Shown piece by piece: positions 32,684 to 43,449 of a stretch of 64,000 nt of DNA (within the stretch, counting starts at the first letter, position 1; each line of letters opens with the position of its first letter). The notes beneath the pieces were generated by a model, which saw nothing but the letters and a program-made list of their open reading frames with translations, searched no databases and was not told the origin of the DNA. The stretch covers positions 50,441,914-50,505,913 of the forward strand of contig CM067370.1 in assembly GCA_034401795.1 (NCBI GenBank), in the 5' to 3' direction. The stretch comes from Chaetoderma sp. LZ-2023a (Eukaryota; Mollusca; Caudofoveata; Chaetodermatida; Chaetodermatidae). A program made the translations under genes and the position numbers.

Positions 32684-35600
32684 CCACGATCACTAGCTGG
32701 GAGAGGTCCGAAAATGTCAACAGCTACCCTTTCGAAAGGTGCACCAACAATTTTAGTTTTTAGGGCAGCATCCTGATTTCGAGGGCCAGTTGTCCTACAT
32801 TGACATGGTCCCATTTGGCAATCCAGATCTTTGCAGCAGTTGTAACACTTGGCCAATGAAATCTGGCTTTAATTCGCTCTTTTGTACATTCTACAGCCAG
32901 GTGATCATAGTTATCATGGACTTGTTCCAAAACCTGAACTCTCAAGCTTTTAGGACATAACATTTGATTATCTGTGTATAGTATTCCATTTAACAATCAT
33001 AGTTTATCAAACCTTTGATAGTAATATTTTACATCAGGTGGAAATGGTGGAACATCCTCTCAGACAGGACGCTATCCAGACTTGACCCAGCCATAGAGCT
33101 TAGATAGGGTGGATTCAGATTGCTGAGCTGAAATAATAGCCCTTCTGCTCCAGTTCTCCCCTTCTAAGGGTGCTGATTCTGGAACTTGATTGTTAATCAT
33201 GCTAACATGGTCATCCACTCCCAATTCAGCAACCTCTGGTCTGACTTTTCGACTCAGGGCATCTACATTTCCATGGAAATGTCCAGATCTATGTTCCACA
33301 GTAAATTGGAAATTTTGGAGAGCCTCCTGCCAATGGGCAATCTAGCCCTCAGGGTCCTCTTTGTCCTTCAACCACTTCAAAGATGCATGATCTGTCTGCA
33401 GGATAAAGTGACATCTATACAGAAAATGCTTGGCGTGTTTTGTGAAGTATACTGCTGCGAGTAACTAGTTCTTTGTGGTAGCATAATTGCGCTCAGTTCT
33501 GTTCAAGGATCTAGATCCATAGTATATTACCCATTCTTCCATACCCTGAATTTGAGAAAGTATATCACCAATTCCAAAATCAGAAGGATTTGTTGCTAGA
33601 ATAAAGGACAAGGATGGGTCAGGATATGCCAGAACAGGAGCATTTGTCAATTTGTTCTTAAGAGCACAGAAAGCTTCTTCACAATCCGGGGTCCACTCAA
33701 ATGGATGATCATTTTCTGCGAGTTTAAATAAGGGCTTGGCCAGTTCAGAGAAATTGGCAGTAAAGCATATGTAGTATTGACACAAGCCCAAATAACTTCT
33801 AGTTTCAGTCAGTGATTTTGGAGTCGGCCAATCAGCAACAATTTTAATTTTTACTGGATCTGTAGAAACTCCTTTTGCAGATATAAAATGACCTAAAAAT
33901 TCTACCTTCTTACGGAACAGTTTGCATTTCTTTTGGCTTCAGTTTTAAATTAGCCTCATTCAGACGTTGTAGAACCACTAGGAGATCTTTAGTAGCATCT
34001 TCGAAAGATGTCCCATAAACCATTACATCATCAATGCAACAAAGAAACAATTTCCACTGGAGGTGAACTAAAACCTGCTCCATAAGTCGCTCAAAGGTAT
34101 TAGGTGTGTTTCAGAGGCTGAAGGACATTTTACTAAACTCATACAGGCCATCCCTACAGATGAATGCCGTCTTTTCACGATCTTGTTCATCCATAGCTGC
34201 CCGCTAGTATCTAGTGGCCAAGTCTAGAGTGCTGTACCAGGCTCTATCTAAAAGTGTGTCTAGGTCCTGGTCAATACGTGATAAGGGGTATGCGTCCTTG
34301 ACTGTTAAGTCATTAAGATGACGATAGTTAGTGCAGAAGTGTAGACTGCATCCTTGTTGGTGACTAGAACAATTGGATTGGGCCATGGAGATGTAGAGGG
34401 TTTTATTACTCCAGTTCTTAAATTTCTTCTTCTTTGTGCATGGGCAGCCATCTAACTGGTTGCCTAACAGGATGATGTCATTGTGTGTCAATCTGATGTT
34501 TGACTTGGGTGGTGGTACCCAAATCCAAATCACCCGAGGAAAATGTAGTTAGCTTAATATACTTTTTACCGATGCTACTTGCTCTTCATTTAATCCTTCA
34601 GAAGTTTGATCAAATAAATCCTGTATATGATCAGGGAGTAGACTATTTGAATTGGTCGAAGCTGTTTTTGATTCCCAATCCACAATCTGAATGTTATTAA
34701 CTTCTAACAGACATTCCCCTTTTGACCCATTTCTCAAATGTGCAGGATAAATATTTGAGTTGAACAAGCGAAGGGGAACAGTAGCGTCCGATAACTCAAC
34801 CATAGTTCATGGAATAGCCACTTCCATTTCCTCCATGAATTCATGTGATGGCTCTAATAAGGCAGTTGGGACATCAAGGCAAGCCCGATTTGTGCTTGCC
34901 CACCCAGATACTTCATTGGAGGATATGACCGTGATATCGCTAGTTATTGTAAGAGCAGAAGTACAATATAGTGGGCTTCTATGATTTATAAGGATACTGC
35001 AACCATTTACTTCCATTTCACCCTGTTGGCAATGAATAACTGCATTGATGGACTCTAGGAAATCAGCCCCAAAGAGAATGCCATGCTGAATATCTGCTAC
35101 AAAAACAAGATGTTGAAAAATCATACCCTCGATCTCAATTGAGATGGCCACCTCGCCAGTGCAGGTTAAAGCAGCTCCACTGGCCTCACATAATCTTGAG
35201 GCGGGTGCTGACAAACAGGGATGTTTTGTTTTCAGGGAGATTATTAAAAAAGGAAGTCTTGATAATAGTGACACTGGCACCAGTATCAATGGTGACAATT
35301 GCTCCCAACCCCGCCACAAGGGATTGGCCAGTTAGCCTGTGCTTTGACTGCTGTAAAACTATGGTTACCACTGGCTGTTTACTTTCTGGTTCCTGGGTCC
35401 GTTTTAGATCTGGAATTTTGCTCTGCTTCTCTAACTGAGGACATATATCCGCTGCTTTTTTGGCATAATGATGGGTTTGCAGAGATAAAAGGTTCCACTT
35501 TTCGTTTTTGCTGCAACGAGTTCTTGCAAGCAAGAGTTTTCTTGGGACTTGGTTTCATAGTTTGAGATCAAAGGAAGGCAGAGGTGAGCTGGCTCATCCC

Positions 35601-36472
35601 CTCTTGATGATGTTTCTCCAACTGTCTAAGACTCCCCCACCCCACCCCCACCCCACCTTAGGCAGGCAATTGCTTGCATTTGGCAATGAGGAAATGTGTG
35701 TCCAGCTTGTTACACTGGCCAGATGGTTTATGCATGTCTAGCTGAATGGTTCACCAGGCAAACACGTTTAAGTGTGCATTATGGGAGTGACTCAGGGCCA
35801 CTAAAATATTTGGACTCACATGTATGAGTCATGTAATTATTAAAGGCTACTGATTGCTCAACTGATGTAGCCTGTGAAAGTTTTAATGAGGGATGTGACA
35901 CAGTCACAACCCCAGAATCCCTGTAGTAGTAGGCAGGTGCTTCAAAGAAGGTGGCACTGGCCAAGTTGGAGTATCATTAATGGACCTACAAATCAGATTA
36001 AAACTTGTGTTTCTAATCGGTTAGACCAACAATTTCTGGCATAATGTCCCAACTTCCCACATAAATAAAAGGTTACCCTTGGTGGAAATGTTCCTGGTGG
36101 AGGGAGAGGGGGGGGGGGGGGGGTGGCGCAAGAACTGGCCTGGGTTTTAATCAATTCTGCCAGATGTCTCACTTGCTGTCGCATTTGATTCACTGCCACT
36201 CTAATAACACTGGATGTTGTCCATGTTGGTTTGATGGCTTATACTCAGTATGAGTAGAAGACCATGTGGAATGTGCAGCAGGAGTGGGATCACCTCTTGC
36301 AAACATATGACCACCCATATAACCAAGATTCCTAACATTAGGTTTAGAGGACATACAGATATGGGTGCCACTAGATATTCTTACAGGTGAGGAGTAGAAA
36401 ACATGAGTAGTGATGGGTGTTTGTCCCACTAAGGTGGAGGGCTCTCTTTCGAGCCCCACATTGGGCACCATT
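32684..36472 (-). mobile_element. Second Ty3/gypsy fossil, internal region
   Basis: Minus strand, in order from the right: gag remnant with a knuckle-like YLCGKLGHYARNCW near 36040; protease with TIDTGASVTIIK near 35270; RT (NYRHLNDLTVKDAYPLSRID at about 34330-34260, and an active-site region near 34030); RNase H (MGLCQYY to NYATTKN, 33791-33465); integrase zinc module (VHDNYDHLAVECTKER) and core start (VAVDIFGPLPASDRG) reaching 32684, where it is cut by the LINE piece. About ten or more interruptions, so broken and old. It is a different lineage from the 21-28 kb element, being clearly diverged in protease and RT. Confidence 0.82.
36445..36470 (-). promoter_or_regulatory. Primer-binding site of the second gypsy fossil
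   Basis: Plus strand reads TTTCGAGCCCCACATTGGGC then ACCA, a tRNA 3' end (T loop TTCGAGC, acceptor, CCA at 36468-36470). After two bases an LTR-like TGTAGCGAG begins at 36473. The arrangement (tRNA-like, CCA, two bases, TGTAG) is the same as in the first gypsy element, but similarity stops at about 24-26 nt. Confidence 0.7.
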
Positions 36473-36837
36473 TGTAGCGAGTTTTTGTGGTGATGACGAT
36501 GTTGTACCTGGGGTCGTTCTATGTGAACAACACCTGGAGGTGGTTGTATATCCGAACTGGGCATAACAGTATTTGTATATGAAGCATTATTTGGTTCTAC
36601 ATTCTCGGAATGTAGATCCAAAGACTGCTTCTTCTGCATGAAAATGGTTCACGGTCGTGGTACAGGATGATCATGTGTGAAAACTATGTCCGACATAGTA
36701 TTTGGCCTTAAAATTGGCCTTAACAATCGTTTTCTGGCGCTTCTATCACACAATTGGCTGATTAAAACATCGGCACGATCACTCACTACATACAAATCAC
36801 TCACGCTCACTACAGGAGACTGGGATGACAAACCACT
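36473..36837 (-). mobile_element. 5' LTR remnant of the second gypsy fossil
   Basis: Begins TGTAGCGAG beside the primer site. The far end is not clear; CTACA occurs at 36599-36603 and twice near 36785-36810, any of which might mark it. The stretch is interrupted at 36838 by a TIR element. The opposite LTR is absent because the integrase side is cut at 32684. Confidence 0.5.
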
Positions 36838-37370
36838 AGGGTCAAGTTCGTCTCCTAACCATAGTTAGCTATAGCTAACTAGAATACCAGTCGAACATCA
36901 AATAGTTAACTAGCTAGTCAACTATAGTCAACCGAGCACTCGAGCTCAGTTCAGATGGTTAGTGCATTATTTATGTAAATTTCAAAATGCCAGACACCAG
37001 TTGCTTGCCATGAATAAATGCATAAAAAAGTGTAAATATTTCACTGATTAACTTAGGTCTGATGAAATCATGCTTTTCCATTGTATGCCAATGTTCCCAA
37101 GCTCATATTCCTTCCCACCTTATGTCATATGGACGCTTTTTGACGTCTTAGTGGAAACAAATAACCCATTTTGGTAGGCCATCAAAACGGACGACAGAAA
37201 GGGTTAATGGAGACTGGTACCCGGCTCCAAATTTTCGTCAATAGTAATTCAATGGCGAACCAGGTACCAACGAATCATAGTTAACTATTCAGCGTTCGGC
37301 TTGGCATAGTGACTGTGCATGTTCAGTAGACCATGAAACTGACTATGGTTAGCGAGTCGAACTTGACCTA
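36838..37370. mobile_element. Non-autonomous DNA transposon with long imperfect TIRs
   Basis: The left end GGTCAAGTTCGTCTCCTAAC and right end GTTAGCGAGTCGAACTTGACC are inverted copies, and the similarity continues inwards about 100 bp in patches (ATAGTTAACTA in both arms). TA borders both ends, so a TA target site (Tc1/mariner-type) is possible. A perfect 20-bp palindrome sits at 36862-36881. Length is 533 bp and no ORF is present. The superfamily is not certain. Confidence 0.6.
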
Positions 37371-37740
37371 GTAGGCTCTGGACAAACCAAATACTCACCA
37401 GGGTTTCTCATCCCAATGTGAAATTTATGTTATTTTGTTCAAAATGGCTCATTGAGTTAGAACAGTTGGTGTGTTCCAACATTCTACTTCATAATTGTTG
37501 ACATAGTTATTGTGGGAATCTAGAACTTCTTTCTTAATTGGTTTTCGCATAGCTTTCCAACTATCTTTCAGGCATAGGCTGCCCGTCTTTTAAAGCTAAC
37601 TGTGTGTTTTATTCCTGCACCTAATCAATGCTATTATCTTGTTGTTTTTCCATGGTAATGATTGTTGGGAGCGAGTTAGCTTACTAGGTACATTTTTTCA
37701 TTGGGGGTGGGGTGGGGTGAGGGCATTTAGAAAATTCTTA
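37371..37740. other. Unassigned stretch
   Basis: No coding signal; contains a G-rich segment GGGGGTGGGGTGGGGTGAGGG near 37700-37725 that could form a G-quadruplex. Confidence 0.35.
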
Positions 37741-38141
37741 ATTAGTTGTCAATTGGTTTCGATATCTTGGCCATTTTCATGACCATTGAAGTACATAGTT
37801 CTTGCAAACTCCAATGTGTCTTTACGCATGGTGTCATAGTCTCCTTAAGAATATATTGAAAGAACTGTCTATGTGGTTTCTTTTTGTCAGGGATCTTGGA
37901 GACAAGGGTGGCCTTAACAGCATCGTGGTTACTGAATTTGTCTGGTGAGTGAAGGTTACTTAATTGATTGAGTAAAGATGCCAATTAAGGCTTGATCGCC
38001 TGAATCTGATAAAGAGCCACCAAGTTCTGTGCTGAGTTTTGTTTTCCATTCAATTTTCCTGTAGTCAAAGTCTCCGAGAATGTAGATATTTGGAAGGGGG
38101 TTCACTTTATGTTTTGACTTGATCATGATGTCCGCTGTCAC
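37741..38141 (-). pseudogene. LINE endonuclease fragment
   Basis: Minus strand. 38141-37956 reads LPNIYILGDFDYRKIEWKT, the endonuclease GDFN-type motif (Asn replaced by Asp) of CR1-group LINEs, followed after a frame change by SNHDAVKATLVSKI, matching the SDHxAV motif, and KKPHRQFFQY. It lies downstream of an RT-bearing fragment on the same strand, the wrong order for one element, so these are two separate copies. Broken. Confidence 0.65.
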
Positions 38142-38159
38142 TGAAGTCCGCTGTCATAG

Positions 38160-40002
38160 ATACATAGATGTCCTCTGCTGGTTAGGTTAGACAGCCTGTA
38201 ACAGATCTTCATGCTCATGCTCATGCTCATTGTCGCTAAATTCTTGCACCTCTTTAACTTTGATGTGGGTGGGGACGGGCTAGATTGGGAAGTCAGTTTC
38301 AAACACTTTACCACAGTAGCACTTGTCTAACCGTCAATTGAATGTGTTCAGTGTCGGGGCAGATACAACTAACTCTGGTAAGTTGTTCCAGTAGTTGATC
38401 CCACGGATGCTGAAAAACCTTTTTCTTATGTCACTGTTGAAACATTGCCATAGAAGCTTGTAACTGTGGCCTCTGGTAAGCTTGCTATCATCAGGTATCA
38501 GCAACTTTTCTTGATTGACATTGTAGTTGATAAGTAGGTACTTATATATTTTGATTGGATCTCCGTGAAGGCGTCAGTATATCAGTCTTGGCAGTTTTAA
38601 CTCCCCGAGCCGCTCTTCATATGCTTTATACTTCAACCCAGGTACCAATTTTGTTGCACGTCATTGCTCTCAAGAAGCTGGATCTCTTTCTTATACAAGG
38701 GGGACCATATAACATTCCCATATTCGAGATGGGAGCCGTACCATACTTGTATACAGTAGGACAAGAGTACTGGCATCTAGACAATAAAATACCATAGAAT
38801 CATACCACAGATCTTGTTTGCTTTGTTTACCACTGTTTCTGAATAATGGTTGAATTTCAAGTTGTTAACCACGTATGCACCAAGATCTTTTTCACAGTTT
38901 GTTTCTTCCAATGTGACACTTTGAGAGTTCTCACTCATCGCATAAGGGCTTTGTGGTTCGATTTTCCCAAATCCATGGTTTTACATTAACTTCGGCAAAT
39001 AGTTTGGTGTCATCTGCTAACATCTTTGCTATGTTGTGGATGTTTTGCAGCATGTCATTGATGAAGCACACGAATAATGCAGGGCCTAGTATGCTGCCTT
39101 GAGGGATTCTGCTGAGCACCAGTGTCTAGCTGGAGCAAGAACTTGTGATCATTACTCATTGCTTTCGATTCTTCAGGAATACATCTATCCAGCCAAGATC
39201 ATCGCCACCATTACCATAGCTTTTCAGTTTGTCTAGTAATCTCAAGTGGGATACAGTGTTGAATGCTTTGACAATTTGGTTATGGAAGAGCCAATGTGAT
39301 AAATTTGAACGTGACCCAATTGGGCTTCCCAATTGGGCACCAAATGGTAGCCCATTTGAGGCCCAATTAGGGCTAAACTGACAATGTCAGCTGGGAAGGT
39401 AAATAATGTCCACTATTTTGCCGTCATCTACAACCTTGGTACAGAAGTCGATGGATTCTATGAGCCAGGTAGCACATGATCGTTCGCTAAGCAAGCCATG
39501 CTGATAGTCATTGATGTGACCGGACATATGTTTCATCAGTGCATCTCTTATAAACTTTTCCATTATTTTTCTCAACACAGATGTTAAGCTGACTGGTCTG
39601 TAGTTGTTTGGTAATGACTGTTTTCCTTTTTAGAAAATTGGGGTTATCTGCCCATTCTGCCAGTACAGTGGTAGTAATCTTTCTCTTAAGGATCTATTAA
39701 AAAGTAGAGTCAGGGGCTTCGTGATGGTTTTACCAGCTTCTTTCAATACCCTAGGGTGCAGTTCATCCGGTCTTTGCGCTTTGGTTACTGACAGGTTGTT
39801 AAGATTTTTTGCGACCTTGTCCTCATTAATCACACGATCATCAAATCTACCTGACTCTGTTGTATTGGGTACTGTTGGGATGTGTGTTGCGTCTTCATGG
39901 ATAAATACACTTGTAAAGTAATTGTTGAGTTCTTCTGCCTGCTCTTCATCAGATCTGGTAATTGTGCTTTATCGCACAAACTGTCACTGTATTTCTTGCT
40001 AT
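38160..40002 (-). pseudogene. CR1-like LINE RT fragment, heavily broken
   Basis: Minus strand, 5' to 3': linker with EEQAEELNNYFTSVF, RT start DELHPRVLKEAGK (39780), PNNYRPVSLTS, GLLSERSCATWLIE (39490), KAFNTVSHLRLL (39265), IPQGSILGPALF (39110), KMLADDTKLF (39030), and the C-terminal LINE region with RGHSYKLLW near 38470. Several frameshifts and in-frame stops; the catalytic motif is LADD. About 125 bp of foreign DNA splits it at 39276-39402. It is joined at 40003 to a large LTR, which has probably inserted into it or replaced its upstream part. Confidence 0.8.
39276..39402. repeat. Small insertion with CCCAATTGGG palindromes inside the LINE
   Basis: It separates IVDIIYL from KAFNTVSH, which are adjacent in related RTs. 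The insert contains ACCCAATTGGGC and TCCCAATTGGGC at 39312-39337, plus GCCCAATTAGGGC near 39362-39374. It may be a small MITE or SINE, but the ends are not clear. Confidence 0.5.
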
Positions 40003-41070
40003 TGTAGTTCGGATCGACCGGTCGCATACCGGCCGTACCAACTAAGCTGGGTACTCGCCGCCCATCCTGGATTCGTTCCCTGAACACGCCCCCTGGGTAG
40101 AGCTATAAGCGTATATGAGCTTATGAGAGAGATCGTGTTGTAAAAACGACTAAGTTCGTTAAAGCGCATAGTGCACATGTGCACGCTTAATACTATTTTT
40201 GACAGAGCGCATATTGCACGACCAAGATATGATGGCGCTTTTAGTGTACCGAGTGGGTACATTGTAATCCTTTCCCATTACTTGTTCCCGCCGAAGCTGG
40301 CAGTAATCAACGGGCTCTCCGAATCTGTAAACCATTTCAAAATCGGTTAAGAAATGGCTGAGTTATCCACGGAAAACCCCTTTTGATTATCTTCAAAATA
40401 TTGCTCTGACGTCGTAACCACGTGTACGCAGAACTTCTAGAATGTTCTAGAACATTCGACTGCGTTATTATTAGCTATGCGCTGATTGGCTGTTGCTCGA
40501 CCGATGATTGGTTGGAGCCTGCGCCTATGACATCACGAGTAGTATAAAAGGAGACGAAATCCAGAACTCGAGAGCATCCTCAGCCAGGGGCCAAATAGGT
40601 TGGATCTGTATTCGGCTACTACCAGCAAGACAGACATTAAGCAGATGACTTCGGTCGCGAAGGTTTCTCTTCCATAGCCACTGCAGAAATCCAACCCACC
40701 GCACTAAAGCAATTTTGTATCTCCCGATTCTGTGGGAGCATTTTTGGAACTTTTGAATATTGTTCACGAATACATCAAGAACTTACTCGGAACACAAACT
40801 TGCGGTGAGGCCTTTCCCGGGCTGAAAATGTGATTCTGCAGATATAGAGGCAGCCATGTTCTTTGGTGGATGACTCGCCTTATCTGCCGGCCACGCCAAA
40901 AAGTGGTTATTCAACTGTCCCTGCACTGATGTTGTGCAGGTTTATTTAAACTTTTTGACCGCAGCAAGTAAACTTTTCCCGGTTCATCTTAAGAGCTAAC
41001 TGATGTACCCCACACCGTTATGCTTAGTTCTGTATATTCATCCGTATTCAACAACCCCTGAGACAGTTAC
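40003..41070 (+). mobile_element. Large LTR, copy 4, truncated and inverted relative to copies 1-3
   Basis: Starts TGTAGTTCGG at 40003, the reverse complement of the CTACA end of copy 1, and follows the reverse complement of 3506-2440 until similarity fades near 41070. It is more diverged than copies 1 and 3. Only the promoter-bearing third of the LTR is present. Its promoter reads towards the right. Confidence 0.75.
40430..40552 (+). promoter_or_regulatory. LTR promoter of copy 4: five-unit heat-shock element, CCAAT, CRE-like, TATA
   Basis: 40435-40457 reads TTC-GAA-TTC-GAA-TTC with exactly two bases between units, a perfect five-unit heat-shock element. GATTGG (inverted CCAAT) occurs at 40482-40487 and again near 40506, a CRE-like TGACATCA at 40528-40535, and TATAAAAG at 40543-40550. 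This is the best preserved of the four promoters in the window and matches the architecture of metazoan hsp70-type promoters. Confidence 0.65.
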
Positions 41071-41219
41071 AATTTTCAGTTTGGTGTATTCTTTCATGAT
41101 TGGTAGGACTGACCAACCTTGTCGATATACTTGGGAATTTAGGCACTTGTATGTATCAGTGTGCCTGGAATAATGTTCCCTTGAGGGTATTAAATAGTAT
41201 CAAGTTTCTCTTAATCGCA

Positions 41220-41700
41220 TTCTGGGTGGTATGACTTCTGAGAACTTGAGGGAGGTCGACTGTATTGGGACCAGTGTTTAGCTAGTCGGTGCTTGAAGCA
41301 GTTAAGGGAGGGTGCCACCACCACATCCTCAGCAAGAGAGTTCCAGTTGTTGATAACTCTGTTGCTGAAGGTGTGTGTGTGCGCAGTGATTTATTTGAGC
41401 GGTGTTTCCTAAGCTTGTAGCTCTGTCCACGTGTTCCGGTCGACGTTTCCAGAACTAATCCATGTAGCTCTATAGAGTATTTATTGTTGAGGAATTTGTA
41501 TGTCTCGATCATGTCACCTCGAATTCTTTGGTAGGCAAGAGTCAGAAACTTCAGTTGTTTGAGTCTTTCTTCATATGCCGTATCAAACAGTCCCGGTAGT
41601 AGTTTGGTACTTTAGTAGTCCTCTGGACTTTTTCTATCTTGAATATCTTGGATAAATCACCTAAGAAGAATTGAGCTTTCTCCTTCTTATAGTCAGAGAG
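41220..41700 (-). pseudogene. CR1-like LINE, C-terminal end only
   Basis: Minus strand: TAYEERLKQLKF, then an open 76-codon frame (41512-41282) MIETYKFLNNKYSIELHGLV ... RGQSYKLRKHRSNKS, continuing in another frame with NNWNSLAEDVVVAPSLN. This is the conserved tail after RT in CR1/L2-like ORF2. A 5'-truncated fragment with frameshifts; same group as those at 38.2 and 48.3 kb. Confidence 0.75.
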
Positions 41701-42814
41701 AATGACACATTTCCTTGATAGTTTGGAAGTAGAATTTCATGGGGTTTTTTCCTTGTTAGGCTCATCATGTTGTATTTGACTGGTTTCTGTGGTTTCCTTT
41801 GTTTCATTGTATTTTTTGTATGCACGATTTTTACTTGTGTGTGCATGTGTTGTGGTCCGATCTAGCCAGAGATGCATTCGTATCTCACGAGATCTCCTTC
41901 GATTCGAGATCGAGAAAAGTATCTTGTATGTATTGAGTAGTATTGGCGTAGTGATTTCCACCAGAATATGGTGGTAGAAAGAATTGAAACTTAAAAGGAC
42001 ACGAGTGCTACTCTCCTCATACCAGACAATATTACTTCACATAAAACGAGATGTTATAAAGCCTATAGTAGGCCTATAGTAGGCTGTATGACAAGTAGTT
42101 AACAGAAAAATAGTCCCTCTGAATTTGTCGTTAAATTCAAATCTGTTGCACGTCTGTTGCAAACAAAATGAGGTCAAGAATGTGCTGACGTTGCGTGGAT
42201 ATTGATATCACACGAACCAGTGGGTGGATCAAGTCCACTTTAATGTCTGTATTAAGCTGGTGATACAGAGATTAAGATGATGCCAAAATCTACACGATCC
42301 ATAGTGTTCCTTTTACTGTCCGCTGCTGAGATGGACTGGGTCCCGATATGTCTGGTCGGCGAAATGGAGTCTGTGTAACAGTCTAGTCGTTGTGATGACG
42401 TAATAACATAGCTGGTCAATACATTTGAGGTGTATTCTCGTATAAGCCACGCCTCTATTTTTAGATTGGCCAGAGATGCAGATTTGTGAAATGTTCGCTG
42501 ATGGTAGAAGTGGAGAGGCGGGATCTACAAGCCAAATAACAAGTAACAAGAAGAGACTGCAAATTTTTACTCAAAGGAAAAAGATGACATTGAAATTATT
42601 TAGCTACTATGAAGTAAGTTTCGTCGCCAGAGAATTATGTCACAAAGACACACACGTTATAAAAATGAGTTGTTAATCCTTAATTTATCAATGGAAAGCG
42701 TTTCATGTATCATTATATTTTCGTGGTAATCACAATTATTTATTTCAGGTATAAGTAATATAAAATTAAGGCTAAAGAGTGCCTAATGGGCGAGCGCAAT
42801 ATGATTCCCCTGAT
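41701..42814. other. Unassigned stretch
   Basis: No gene supported. Frames on both strands around 41737-41977 are mirror shadows of one another without domains. Confidence 0.3.
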
Positions 42815-42965
42815 CGTAGCCAAGTTCAAGTTCAAGATTATTTATTTTGATATAGAATATACATTTACAGTTTCACAACAGGTAGTCCACCAAAGGCAGA
42901 GCCTATGTGGCATTGGACCCCTACATATAACATATAACAACAATATAGGACATGAGAATACTGAA
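42815..42965 (-). mobile_element. Retroposon 3' end with short TTGAACT-type tail
   Basis: On the minus strand the sequence runs GGGGTCCAATGCCACATAGG ... AAATAAATAATCTTGAACTTGAACTTGG, a polyadenylation-like AATAAA region ending in a tandem hexamer (42820-42842 on plus: AAGTTCAAGTTCAAG). CR1/L2-like LINEs and SINEs end in such short tandem units. No coding part is attached. Confidence 0.5.
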
Positions 42966-42994
42966 TAGATAAGGTTAACATGTTATAGTCCTAT

Positions 42995-43220
42995 ATATAC
43001 ATATAGTTAACTGTCTCGCTGCCAATCCTCTGCAGTCTACATTTTCCATGGAGCCTAACTCAGGGTGAGGGTATGCTGAGTACCTCTAAAAAATTAATTT
43101 GACCGAACGTTGTCGGTGGCTAAGCCACAAGCAACTTTCAGTCAAATTTTTCCAAAATACTCAGCCAATCCAGAGTCATTGCCAATTGGAATTATTGTCC
43201 GCTTCCAGCAGTCCAACAGT
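42995..43220. repeat. Degenerate D-type repeat
   Basis: CTGCAGTCTACATTTTCCAT and GGAGCCTAACTCAGG here match CTGCAGACTACATCTCCCAT and GGAGGTTAACTCTGG at 50472-50510. The rest is too decayed to align by eye. Confidence 0.4.
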
Positions 43221-43405
43221 TAATAGACGTATGACAATTTACATTTTTACAGGGAAGGCCATGACAGAGGGATGTGTGCTTATCTTGCTTAAGTTAATAA
43301 TTCTATATTACATATTCTTATTATCAATGACAAAGTATTAATTAATTTTTTTTTTTAGGGTGTGATGGTAGAGGTAGTTGTTTGGTAGTTACCATTATGA
43401 CAGAT

Positions 43406-43409
43406 ATTC

Positions 43410-43447
<38 letters not shown>
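43406..43447. repeat. (ATT)n tail of the minus-strand LINE
   Basis: ATT run at the downstream (minus-strand 3') end of the LINE fragment at 43.45-44.87 kb, reading (TAA)n on the LINE strand, a normal LINE terminus. Confidence 0.85.
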
Positions 43448-43449
43448 TG

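Noticed and set aside
41737-41977. Overlapping ORFs on both strands
   Set aside because: Mutual shadows with no domain, next to a LINE tail.
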